NCBI GenBank assembly: GCA_900318795.1
Contig: ONLU01000013.1
Coordinates: forward strand, 1-54,118
Direction: 5' to 3'
Source of the DNA: an uncultured Prevotellaceae bacterium
GTDB lineage: Bacteria; Bacteroidota; Bacteroidia; Bacteroidales; Bacteroidaceae
Length of the DNA: 54,118 nucleotides
Under the pieces are notes generated by a model. It was not told the DNA's origin and ran no database searches. It worked only from the letters and a program-made list of their open reading frames with translations. This document shows, piece by piece, positions 33,273-40,970 of this stretch. The translations under genes were made by a program, and so were the position numbers. How positions within the stretch are numbered: the stretch's first letter is position 1; each line of letters begins with the position of its first letter.

Positions 33273-33662
33273 ATGAAGAAACTGATATTGACAATGCTTA
33301 TGGCCGTATGCGGTCTGACAGTAACGCAGGCACAGAAGCCTGCACAAATCAAGTTCGACAAGACCACCCATAACTTTGGCTCCTTCTCCGAGAAAGATCC
33401 CAAGGTGACTTGCACTTTTACGTATACCAACATCGGCGAGCAGGTGCTGGTCATCAACCAGGCCATCGCATCGTGTGGCTGTACTGTCCCCGAGTACACT
33501 AAGGAGCCTGTGAAACCCGGTGAGAAAGGCGAGATCAAGGTTACGTACAATGGTACCGGCAAGTTCCCCGGACACTTCAAGAAGTCTATCACTGTCCGCA
33601 CCAACGGAGCCGTTGAGATGACACGACTCTACATAGAAGGCGACATGACGGAAGCGAAATAA
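33273..33662 (+). CDS. DUF1573 exported protein
   Basis: A 129-aa protein with a signal peptide (MKKLILTMLMAVCGLTVTQA) followed by a single DUF1573 domain, an Ig-like beta sandwich. Diagnostic motifs are FDKTTHNFGSFSE, CTFTYTNIGEQVLVI, the ASCGCTVPEYTKEPVKPGEK core with its Cys pair, and ITVRTNG. The family is abundant and exported in Bacteroidota, with no defined biochemical role. The start at 33273 is chosen because the longer frame from 32940 runs antisense through the ATP-grasp-like gene and over the promoter. The gene stands alone and ends at a shared hairpin. Confidence 0.88.
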   Translation: MKKLILTMLMAVCGLTVTQAQKPAQIKFDKTTHNFGSFSEKDPKVTCTFTYTNIGEQVLVINQAIASCGCTVPEYTKEPVKPGEKGEIKVTYNGTGKFPGHFKKSITVRTNGAVEMTRLYIEGDMTEAK

Positions 33663-33682
33663 AGACAAAAGGAATGCATGAT

Positions 33683-33720
33683 AAAAGGCTGCTCATTAGA
33701 TGGTTGATGGACAGCCTTTT
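33683..33720. terminator. Convergent-gene terminator
   Basis: AAAAGGCTG (33683-33691) pairs with CAGCCTTTT (33712-33720). It sits between the convergent DUF1573 and DUF3078 genes and could serve both. Confidence 0.65.
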
Positions 33721-33744
33721 TATGATTGATGTATATTCCTTACG

Positions 33745-35037
33745 TCAGAATGTATAGCTGAGACCCAGCGAGCTGTATTCCTGGAACTGGAAGTAGCCCA
33801 TGTCGTCATCACGCGAGCCGGAGTCGTCGAAGCGGGGATAGAGGAACAGGTTGGCCGAGATGTACTTAGACACCTTCAGCGTAATCAGGTTTTCCCACTC
33901 TATCAGACCACGCTTATAGGAAGTAAATCCGTACAGACGTGTCTTCCAGGATATCTGCTCAGCCATCTTCCACGTCAGGTCGACAGTCAGCTGCGAACCG
34001 AAGTCATGGAGGGTATGTTTGCCTTCGTCCAGACCATACTTCGTTGCCAGCGCCAAACGGTCAACATAGCGGAAGTTGTAGGCCATAGGCAGAAAGTTGA
34101 GCGTACCCGTCAGCCGTTTGTTCAGTGCCTCTACCTTGTATTCCATACCAATACCGACGTTCAGATCGAATGGTGACATGAAATCGGAGTAGACATTCTT
34201 GTCATTGGCCTTCAAACCGCGGGTGAACTGCGTATAGGCCAGCAACTGGAGTGTGTAGTACCACTTCTTATGCGCCTGCAAGCCCAGCTTGCCCGTATAA
34301 CGCAAGAGGTCGTTGTTAGGCTTGAACTTGTGGACGGTATCAGAACGAGAGGTCTGGAATCCCAGTTTCATCTCCAGCTTGTTGTCGAAGAGCACACGCT
34401 CCTGATCGTTGTAGTTCAGTTCGAACACCGTGGAGGCAACAGCAGAATAGTTGGACTCACCACCCTTGTGCCAGTTGTCCGACACATAGTTCTGCAGGAA
34501 CTGCATGGAGCCGTCGAATTTGAATTTCCAGAAGTTTGGCTTCTCCACCACAACAGCCACAGGGGCAACCTCCTCGGGCACTTCTGGCACGGGTGCAACT
34601 TTCTCAGCCAGTTCCACATGGGGCTTCACCTCTTCATTGACGTCGTTACGCAGAAGACCGGCATTCATGAGATTGGTCTCGTTGTTCTTCACCAAATCGG
34701 GACGGCGCATGTACAGACTCAGCAGAGCTGCATCAACGGCATTTGTCACGTCGTCACCTCCCTTCGGAACGAAAGAGAAGGCTTTCTGGGCACCCGAATG
34801 ATAAAATGTGGTGGGAGCAAAAAGCCTATAGTAGCGTCCGTCACTTGACTCTTTGCGCAACAGCAGGTTCACCTGCTGTACGGAGTCCAGTTGCTTGCGC
34901 AGCAGAGCCAACGAGTCCATGTAGTTCTTTACTATCAAAGCTGTATCAGGCTTGACCTTTCTACCCTTGCGCTGTGCAGAGGCATCAACACTCAGCAATG
35001 TCAGCGCTGCAATAAATAATATGTATCTGTATTTCAT
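33745..35037 (-). CDS. DUF3078 outer-membrane protein
   Basis: A 430-aa exported protein starting at 35037 (MKYRYILFIAALTLLSVDAS). A coiled-coil-like stretch (MDSLALLRKQLDSVQQVNLL) and a Pro/Val/Glu-rich linker (about 145-170) precede the DUF3078 barrel (FWKFKFDGSMQFLQNYVSDN, WHKGGESNYS, then many amphipathic strands). It ends in LGLSYTF with a terminal Phe, as in outer-membrane barrels. The longer frame up to 35346 runs through the promoters and into yidC antisense and is rejected. Function unknown. It diverges from yidC. Confidence 0.85.
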   Translation of the reverse strand: MKYRYILFIAALTLLSVDASAQRKGRKVKPDTALIVKNYMDSLALLRKQLDSVQQVNLLLRKESSDGRYYRLFAPTTFYHSGAQKAFSFVPKGGDDVTNAVDAALLSLYMRRPDLVKNNETNLMNAGLLRNDVNEEVKPHVELAEKVAPVPEVPEEVAPVAVVVEKPNFWKFKFDGSMQFLQNYVSDNWHKGGESNYSAVASTVFELNYNDQERVLFDNKLEMKLGFQTSRSDTVHKFKPNNDLLRYTGKLGLQAHKKWYYTLQLLAYTQFTRGLKANDKNVYSDFMSPFDLNVGIGMEYKVEALNKRLTGTLNFLPMAYNFRYVDRLALATKYGLDEGKHTLHDFGSQLTVDLTWKMAEQISWKTRLYGFTSYKRGLIEWENLITLKVSKYISANLFLYPRFDDSGSRDDDMGYFQFQEYSSLGLSYTF

Positions 35038-35046
35038 AATTAGGTG

Positions 35047-35054
35047 CAAAGATA
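35047..35054 (-). promoter_or_regulatory. -7 element of the DUF3078 gene
   Basis: Minus-strand TATCTTTG, 9 bp before the start at 35037, so the 5' leader is very short. Confidence 0.5.
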
Positions 35055-35098
35055 CAAAGAATTTTGGGAATAAAGACGAATAATTAAAAATAATTTCG

Positions 35099-35106
35099 TA
35101 CCTTTG
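35099..35106 (+). promoter_or_regulatory. -7 element of yidC
   Basis: TACCTTTG about 31 bp before the yidC ATG; divergent from the DUF3078 promoter. Confidence 0.6.
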
Positions 35107-35137
35107 CGGCTTAAAATGACAAAACAAAATATATAAT

Positions 35138-37015
35138 ATGAATAGAGACACCATTATCGGTTTCGTACTTATTGCCCTGGTGCTGATAGGTTTCAGTTGG
35201 TGGAACCAGCCATCGGCAGAAGAGATAGAAGCCGCACGCACGCAAGACTCACTTGCTGCCGTTATGAAGGACAAAGCTGAGAAAGCACAAAAAGAAACCC
35301 AAAAAGCTGTCAAGCAAGCCCTTGACTCAGCAGCGCTGAACGACACTACAGCCCTGTTCCATCAGGCACTTAGCGGCACCGACCAGCAGATTGTACTGAA
35401 GAACCAAAAGCTAGTACTGACGTTCAACACCCATGGCGGCACCGTCAGCAAAGCCGTCATCAAGGATTTTAAGAGCATTGACAACACCAACAACGTGACT
35501 CTGTTTGACAAGGAAGACCAGCGACTGAACTTCATGCTGACAGGCAAGCAGGAAAATATCGTCACTCAGGACCTCTACTTCACCCCTTCCGAGCAGACAG
35601 ATTCGACAGTGACTATGACGGCCCAGGCACAGAACGGCGGACAGGTCATCATACGCTATCGTCTGGGGCAGGACTACCTGCTCTCCATGTCGCTACAGGC
35701 AGTAGGCCTGGCCAATGCCTTTGCACCATCCTATAAAGAGGTGGAAATCGAGTGGTCTGACCACTGCCGCCAGCAGGAGAAGGGCTTCTCGTTCGAAAGC
35801 CGATACACGGGCTTGTTCTACAAAGAGGCCAATGGCGGCAGCACAGACAACCTGCCAGAGACGTCAGACGAATCAAAGCAGATAGAGGAACGACTCGACT
35901 GGATAGCCTTCCGCAACCAGTTCTTCAGCATAGCTCTCATCTCGAAAGACGACTTCTCTGCCAACTCAACGCTGAGCAGTGTACAGGACGAGAAAGGTAG
36001 CGGCTATCTGAAGCAGTTTGATGCCAAGCTGAAAACAGCTTTTGACCCCACAGGCCAGAAGGCTTCCGAGTTTGAGATGTATATCGGCCCCAACAACTTC
36101 CGATTGATTCAGGACGTCGAGCAGCAGAGTGCGTTCGGCAAGGATCTCGACTTGGAACAGCTGGTCAACCTGGGCTGGTGGCTGCTACGTTGGATTAATC
36201 GCTGGTTTACACTCTATGTCTTCGACTGGTTGACTGGTTTGGGACTGAATATGGGTATTGTGCTGATTCTGATTACCCTACTGCTTAAGGCCATCACCTT
36301 CCCCATGGTCAAGAAGAGCTACATGTCCAGTGCCAAGATGCGCGTATTGAAGCCTAAGTTCGAAGAGGCCACCAAGCAATATGACAAGCCCGAGGACCAG
36401 ATGAAGAAACAGCAAGAGATGATGGCGCTCTACTCCAAGTATGGCGTCAGTCCGCTGTCGGGCTGTCTGCCCATGCTCATCCAGATGCCTATCTGGCTGG
36501 CCATGTTCTTCTTTGTGCCTAATGCCATTCAGCTGCGTGGCGAGTCCTTCCTTTGGATGGCCGACCTGAGCACATACGACCCCATATTGGAATGGGGTAC
36601 TAATATCTGGGGCATCGGTGACCACCTGTCGCTGACGTGCATCCTGTTCTGTGGCGCTCAGCTCGTCTACACCTGGTTCTCCATGCAACAGCAGAAGGAC
36701 CAGATGGTAGGTCAGCAGGCTGAGCAGATGAAGATGATGCAGTGGATGATGTACATCATGCCGCTCATGTTCTTCTTCATCTTCAACGATTACAGCTCTG
36801 GTCTGAACTTCTACTACTTCGTGTCGTTGTTCATGTCGGCAGCCATCATGTGGACGCTGCGCAAGACGACGGATGACGCCAAGTTGTTAGCCATTCTTGA
36901 AGCCAACTACCAGGCCAACAAGAACAACCCCAAGAAGAAAAGCGGACTTGCTGCACGTCTGGAGGCTATGCAGAAGCAAGCTGAAGAGATGCAGAAACAA
37001 CAACATAGACGATGA
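35138..37015 (+). CDS. yidC: Membrane protein insertase YidC
   Basis: A 625-aa inner-membrane insertase that folds proteins into the membrane with or without SecYEG. The first helix (TIIGFVLIALVLIGFSWW) is followed by a large periplasmic beta domain (about 80-340). The conserved core of five helices follows (MGIVLILITLLLKAITFPMV, SPLSGCLPMLIQMPIWLAMF, and the C-terminal LMFFFIFNDYSSGLNFYYFV). The Arg/Lys-rich C-terminal tail with MQKQ repeats is typical of ribosome contact. The length is normal for Bacteroidota. The stop overlaps the start of the DUF1846 gene (ATGA). Confidence 0.95.
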   Translation: MNRDTIIGFVLIALVLIGFSWWNQPSAEEIEAARTQDSLAAVMKDKAEKAQKETQKAVKQALDSAALNDTTALFHQALSGTDQQIVLKNQKLVLTFNTHGGTVSKAVIKDFKSIDNTNNVTLFDKEDQRLNFMLTGKQENIVTQDLYFTPSEQTDSTVTMTAQAQNGGQVIIRYRLGQDYLLSMSLQAVGLANAFAPSYKEVEIEWSDHCRQQEKGFSFESRYTGLFYKEANGGSTDNLPETSDESKQIEERLDWIAFRNQFFSIALISKDDFSANSTLSSVQDEKGSGYLKQFDAKLKTAFDPTGQKASEFEMYIGPNNFRLIQDVEQQSAFGKDLDLEQLVNLGWWLLRWINRWFTLYVFDWLTGLGLNMGIVLILITLLLKAITFPMVKKSYMSSAKMRVLKPKFEEATKQYDKPEDQMKKQQEMMALYSKYGVSPLSGCLPMLIQMPIWLAMFFFVPNAIQLRGESFLWMADLSTYDPILEWGTNIWGIGDHLSLTCILFCGAQLVYTWFSMQQQKDQMVGQQAEQMKMMQWMMYIMPLMFFFIFNDYSSGLNFYYFVSLFMSAAIMWTLRKTTDDAKLLAILEANYQANKNNPKKKSGLAARLEAMQKQAEEMQKQQHRR

Positions 37016-38475
37016 AGATAGGATTCGATAACGACAAATACCTGAAGGTACAGTCAGAACATATTCGCGAGCGTATTGCCAAATTCGACGGAAAGCTGTA
37101 TCTTGAGTTAGGAGGCAAATTGTTTGACGACCATCATGCCAGCCGCGTGTTGCCAGGCTTCAAGCCTGACTCAAAGCTGCGTATGTTTGCTCAGCTGCGC
37201 AATCAGTTGGAGATAGTCATTGTGGTCTCTGCCGAGGATATAGAGAAGAACAAAGTGCGTGCCGACCTGGGAATCACCTATGATGAAGACGTTCTGCGTC
37301 TGCGCGAGGAATTCCAGAGCCGCGATTTCATGGTGGGCTCAGTAGTCATCACCCACTATAACGGCCAGCATACTGCAGACCAGTTCCGTCACCGTTTGGA
37401 GCGTATGGGCATCAAGTCCTACGTGCATTATCTGATAGACGGCTATCCTCACAACGTAGAGCTTATCGCCTCCGACGAAGGCTTCGGCAAGAACGACTAC
37501 GTGGAGACGTCACGTGAGTTGGTGATAGTCACAGCGCCAGGTCCTGGCTCAGGCAAGATGGCTGTTTGTCTCAGTCAGCTCTATAATGAGAACAAACGAG
37601 GAATCCGTGCCGGCTATGCCAAGTTTGAGACGTTCCCCGTATGGAGTCTGCCGCTGAAGCACCCTGTCAACATTGCCTACGAGGCTGCTACTGCCGATCT
37701 CAATGACGTCAACATGATTGACCCGTTCCATCTGGAGGCGTACGACAAGATTGCTGTCAACTACAATCGCGACATCGAGATATTCCCCGTACTGAATGCG
37801 CTTTTCGAGGGCATCTACGGCGAGAACCCCTACAAGTCGCCAACGGACATGGGTGTCAACATGGTTGGGTTCTGTATTTCCGATGACGAGGTCTGTTGCA
37901 ATGCCAGCCGTGACGAGATTATCCGACGCTACTACGATGCCACTAACAAGATGGCAGACGGTGCAGACAACGAAGAAGAAGTGCATAAGATTCAGATGCT
38001 CTTCAATCAGGCTCGGATTACAACAGCCTATCGTCGTGTCACAGTCGCTGCACAAGCCAAGCAGGAACTGAGCGGACATACGGCTTCTGCCATAGAACTG
38101 GAGGACGGCACCATCATCACCGCCAAGTCCAGTCCCCTACTCGGCTGTTCGGCAGCCCTATTGCTGAATGCCACCAAACATTTGGCAGGCATTGACCACG
38201 AGGCGAAACTGATTCCACAGAGTCTTATAGAGCCCGTTCAGAAGACGAAGACCGAATATCTTGGGGCCAAGAATCCCCGTCTGCATACAGACGAAGTTCT
38301 GGTTGCCCTGAGTGTGGTTTCCGAGAGTGATGAGCGTTGTCGTCGTGCCTTGGAGCAGTTGCCCAATTTACGTAATTGTCAGGTACACTCTACCGTCATG
38401 CTGAGTGAGGTTGACAGGAAAATCTTCAAGAAACTTGGTTGTGGTCTGACCTGCGACCCAGTAAGGAAAAAGTAA
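37012..38475 (+). CDS. DUF1846 family protein
   Basis: A 487-aa cytoplasmic protein matching DUF1846 throughout (MKIGFDNDKYLKVQSEHIRE, KLYLELGGKLFDDHHASRVL, TAPGPGSGKMAVCLSQLYNE, HPVNIAYEAATADLNDVNMI). The segment around 180 looks like a P-loop-like nucleotide-binding turn (APGPGSGK). Its reaction is not known to me. It overlaps yidC by 4 nt, implying coupled translation. A terminator follows about 25 bp after the stop. Confidence 0.88.
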   Translation: MKIGFDNDKYLKVQSEHIRERIAKFDGKLYLELGGKLFDDHHASRVLPGFKPDSKLRMFAQLRNQLEIVIVVSAEDIEKNKVRADLGITYDEDVLRLREEFQSRDFMVGSVVITHYNGQHTADQFRHRLERMGIKSYVHYLIDGYPHNVELIASDEGFGKNDYVETSRELVIVTAPGPGSGKMAVCLSQLYNENKRGIRAGYAKFETFPVWSLPLKHPVNIAYEAATADLNDVNMIDPFHLEAYDKIAVNYNRDIEIFPVLNALFEGIYGENPYKSPTDMGVNMVGFCISDDEVCCNASRDEIIRRYYDATNKMADGADNEEEVHKIQMLFNQARITTAYRRVTVAAQAKQELSGHTASAIELEDGTIITAKSSPLLGCSAALLLNATKHLAGIDHEAKLIPQSLIEPVQKTKTEYLGAKNPRLHTDEVLVALSVVSESDERCRRALEQLPNLRNCQVHSTVMLSEVDRKIFKKLGCGLTCDPVRKK

Positions 38476-38497
38476 GAGACAAGTACATGATAACAGA

Positions 38498-38525
38498 AAG
38501 GACAGGCTGTTTCAGTCTGTCCTTT
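38498..38525. terminator. Terminator between DUF1846 and rprY
   Basis: AAAGGACAGGCTG (38498-38510) pairs with CAGTCTGTCCTTT (38513-38525), 13 bp with one G-U, followed by a T-run. It probably serves both converging operons. Confidence 0.8.
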
Positions 38526-38551
38526 TTGTTGTCGTATAACTTTCAGAAATG

Positions 38552-39250
38552 TTATTCGGCGTCTGGAGTGATGAGCTTGTAACCTTTTCCGTGGATGTTG
38601 ATGATTTCAATCTGCGGATCGTCTTTCAGATGCTTACGCAGCTTAGTGATATAAACGTCCATAGAGCGGGCATTGAAATAGTTGTCGTCAATCCAGATGG
38701 TCTTCAGGGCAAAGTCACGCTGCAGAATCTCGTTGGCGTGCGAGCAGAGCAATCCCAGCAGTTCGTTTTCCTTAGTGGTGAGCTTGGTCTGCTTGCCACC
38801 GATGCTCAGCAGTTGCTTCTGGGTGTCGAAAGTGAAGTTGCCAATGTGATAGACAGAACTCTCACGATTCTTCTTGCCACGTACTCGGCGCAGGATGGCT
38901 TCTACACGGAATACCAGTTCCTCCATAGAGAACGGCTTGGTGATATAGTCGTCAGCACCAATCTTAAAGCCCTCGAGGATATCCTCCTTCAGTGTCTTTG
39001 CAGTGAGGAAGATTACAGGGATGTCCGGATTTGCCTGACGAATCTCCTGAGCCAGTGTGAATCCGTCTTTCTTAGGCATCATCACGTCCAGCACACAGAT
39101 GTCGAACTTGGTCTTGAGGAAAGCCTTGTAGCCAGCCTCGCCGTCAGGGCAGAGTTCTGCAACATAGCCTTTAGCGGCCAGATACTCACGCAACAGCATT
39201 CCGAGGTTCTCGTCGTCTTCACAAAGAAGAATTTTCAGTTTTTCGTCCAT
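38552..39250 (-). CDS. rprY: OmpR-type response regulator RprY
   Basis: A 232-aa regulator. The receiver domain (1-120) has the acidic pair EDD at 11-13, the phospho-acceptor Asp55 in CVLDVMMPKKDG, Thr in FLTAKT and Lys in YITKPFS. The C-terminal winged helix (about 135-230) shows TTKENELLGLLCSHANEILQ and YITKLRKHLKDDPQIEIINI. Strong resemblance to RprY of Bacteroides, implicated in stress and redox-related control. It lies 49 bp downstream of its kinase gene on the same strand. Confidence 0.9.
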   Translation of the reverse strand: MDEKLKILLCEDDENLGMLLREYLAAKGYVAELCPDGEAGYKAFLKTKFDICVLDVMMPKKDGFTLAQEIRQANPDIPVIFLTAKTLKEDILEGFKIGADDYITKPFSMEELVFRVEAILRRVRGKKNRESSVYHIGNFTFDTQKQLLSIGGKQTKLTTKENELLGLLCSHANEILQRDFALKTIWIDDNYFNARSMDVYITKLRKHLKDDPQIEIINIHGKGYKLITPDAE

Positions 39251-39299
39251 AACCTTAATATTTACAATTTGACATTTTTATTAATTATTCTCTATTTGT

Positions 39300-40862
39300 T
39301 TATTTATCCTCTTGAAACACGGACAGCATAATGGTAAACTTAGTACCCTTGCCAATCTCACTCTCCGCTTTGATTTCACCTTGGTGCAGGTCTACCACCT
39401 TCTTGACGTAGGCCAGTCCCAGTCCGAAGCCTTTCACATCGTGTTTGTTACCTGTGTGCACACGATAGAATTTATCGAAGATTTTTTTCAGGTTCTCTTT
39501 CTTGATGCCCTGTCCGGTATCTCGGATAGAGAGGAACAGGTGGTTGTGCTCATCATTCCACGTACGGATATAGATGTCCAGTGGCTCGTCCTGCTTGCGA
39601 TACTTCACGGCATTGTCCATCAAGTTGGTGATGGCGTTCTGGAAGTGTACCTCGTCAACGTATATGGCTGAGTCTACGGCTTCTATCTCGGTGTATATCT
39701 TGCCACCGGTGTGTTCCACACGCAGGTTGAACGACTGTGCAATGTTCTCCACCATTTCGTTGAGGTCAAGTTCTTTCTTCTTGAATATCACGCTCTTCTT
39801 GTCGAACATGGACATCTGTAGCACTTTCTCTACGAGGAATCTCAGTCGTTTGGTCTCGTCGGAAATGACCTGTCCCAAGTGCTTGGACATCTGCTCGGAC
39901 TTGGTTACAGAATCGTCGTTCATCATCTGAGCTGCCAGCGAGATGGAGGCTATTGGTGTCTTCAGCTCGTGAGTCATGTTGTTGATGAAGTCGTTCTTGA
40001 TTTCCGAATAGCGCTTCTGGCGGAAGATGACGACAATGGTAAAGATGAATGTCAGCAGCAGTACGATGGTGAAGATGATGCTGGGTATCATAAAGCGTAC
40101 GCTCGAGAAGATGTAGTTGGACATCTCCGGAAAGTGGATACGCACCACACCTCTTTTCGACTGAGGGTCATTTTGGAACAGCACCTGTGAATAGGGATAC
40201 TTCTCACCCTCTTCCGAATAGTCTGGGCAGCGATAGACCTCGCGTCCGTCTGCTGTTGACACCTTCAAGTGATAAGGTATGTTGACGCCGTTGTTCTGCA
40301 ACTGGTTACGTATTTCCTGATCGAGCATCTTGAAGTTTACACGCTCCTTCAGGGGCTTGTCATTAGCCGTATAAAGTATGTTGTACACGACCTCGTCCAA
40401 CAAAGCCTTTTGATAGACATATCGGTTGCGGACAATCTCCTGCATGGATTTGGTGGCATCCACCAATGAGTTCTTGTCCTTTCGGAGAATCATAGCCTTA
40501 GGAACAGATGAGGGTTTCATCTGGAATGCCTTTACCTGAAATGATGAATAGACGGTGCCGTCGTCAGCAGCCACAGCAAACTGGTGGCTATGCTTGATGG
40601 TACCACCAATGCCGTCTACAGTCACCGAGTCTTGCTGGAAGGCACGGCGCTCAGTCTGGTTGACGTCTTTCTCCAGATAACGATGGGTCTCGTCCAGCTC
40701 TAAGTTGTGGGAAGCTTGATAGAGCGAACGATTGACACTCTCGTCAAACTGCTCCTTCTTCATCTTCACCATCTCTTCGACATAGGAGAACTGAAGGTAG
40801 AGCAGCGCCAGGAACGAGAATCCCATGATGACGGCTATAATCCAAATAGTAGACTTCTTCAT
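39300..40862 (-). CDS. rprX: Sensor histidine kinase RprX
   Basis: A 520-aa membrane kinase, partner of RprY. There are two transmembrane helices (about 6-24 and 257-280) enclosing a periplasmic sensor region. The HisKA domain has NNMTHELKTP with phospho-acceptor His298. The ATPase domain has the N box TNLMDNAVKY, G1 IRDTGQGIKKE, F box FDKFYRVHT and G2 GFGLGLAYVKK. All catalytic boxes are intact. The -7 promoter element ends only 4 bp before the ATG, and the next in-frame Met is inside the first membrane helix, so translation is probably leaderless. Confidence 0.9.
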   Translation of the reverse strand: MKKSTIWIIAVIMGFSFLALLYLQFSYVEEMVKMKKEQFDESVNRSLYQASHNLELDETHRYLEKDVNQTERRAFQQDSVTVDGIGGTIKHSHQFAVAADDGTVYSSFQVKAFQMKPSSVPKAMILRKDKNSLVDATKSMQEIVRNRYVYQKALLDEVVYNILYTANDKPLKERVNFKMLDQEIRNQLQNNGVNIPYHLKVSTADGREVYRCPDYSEEGEKYPYSQVLFQNDPQSKRGVVRIHFPEMSNYIFSSVRFMIPSIIFTIVLLLTFIFTIVVIFRQKRYSEIKNDFINNMTHELKTPIASISLAAQMMNDDSVTKSEQMSKHLGQVISDETKRLRFLVEKVLQMSMFDKKSVIFKKKELDLNEMVENIAQSFNLRVEHTGGKIYTEIEAVDSAIYVDEVHFQNAITNLMDNAVKYRKQDEPLDIYIRTWNDEHNHLFLSIRDTGQGIKKENLKKIFDKFYRVHTGNKHDVKGFGLGLAYVKKVVDLHQGEIKAESEIGKGTKFTIMLSVFQEDK

Positions 40863-40866
40863 GCTG

Positions 40867-40874
40867 CAAAGGTA
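40867..40874 (-). promoter_or_regulatory. -7 element abutting rprX
   Basis: Minus-strand TACCTTTG is followed by CAGC and then the ATG at 40862, the same TTTGCAGCATGAA arrangement as at 11400. Confidence 0.6.
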
Positions 40875-40970
40875 ACACTTTTACAGACACGAAGAAGCCT
40901 TTTAGTTAATAAATTCCGTTAAATTTAACGACTTTAACAAAAATGTCGTAATTTAGTTTTTGTATTTTAA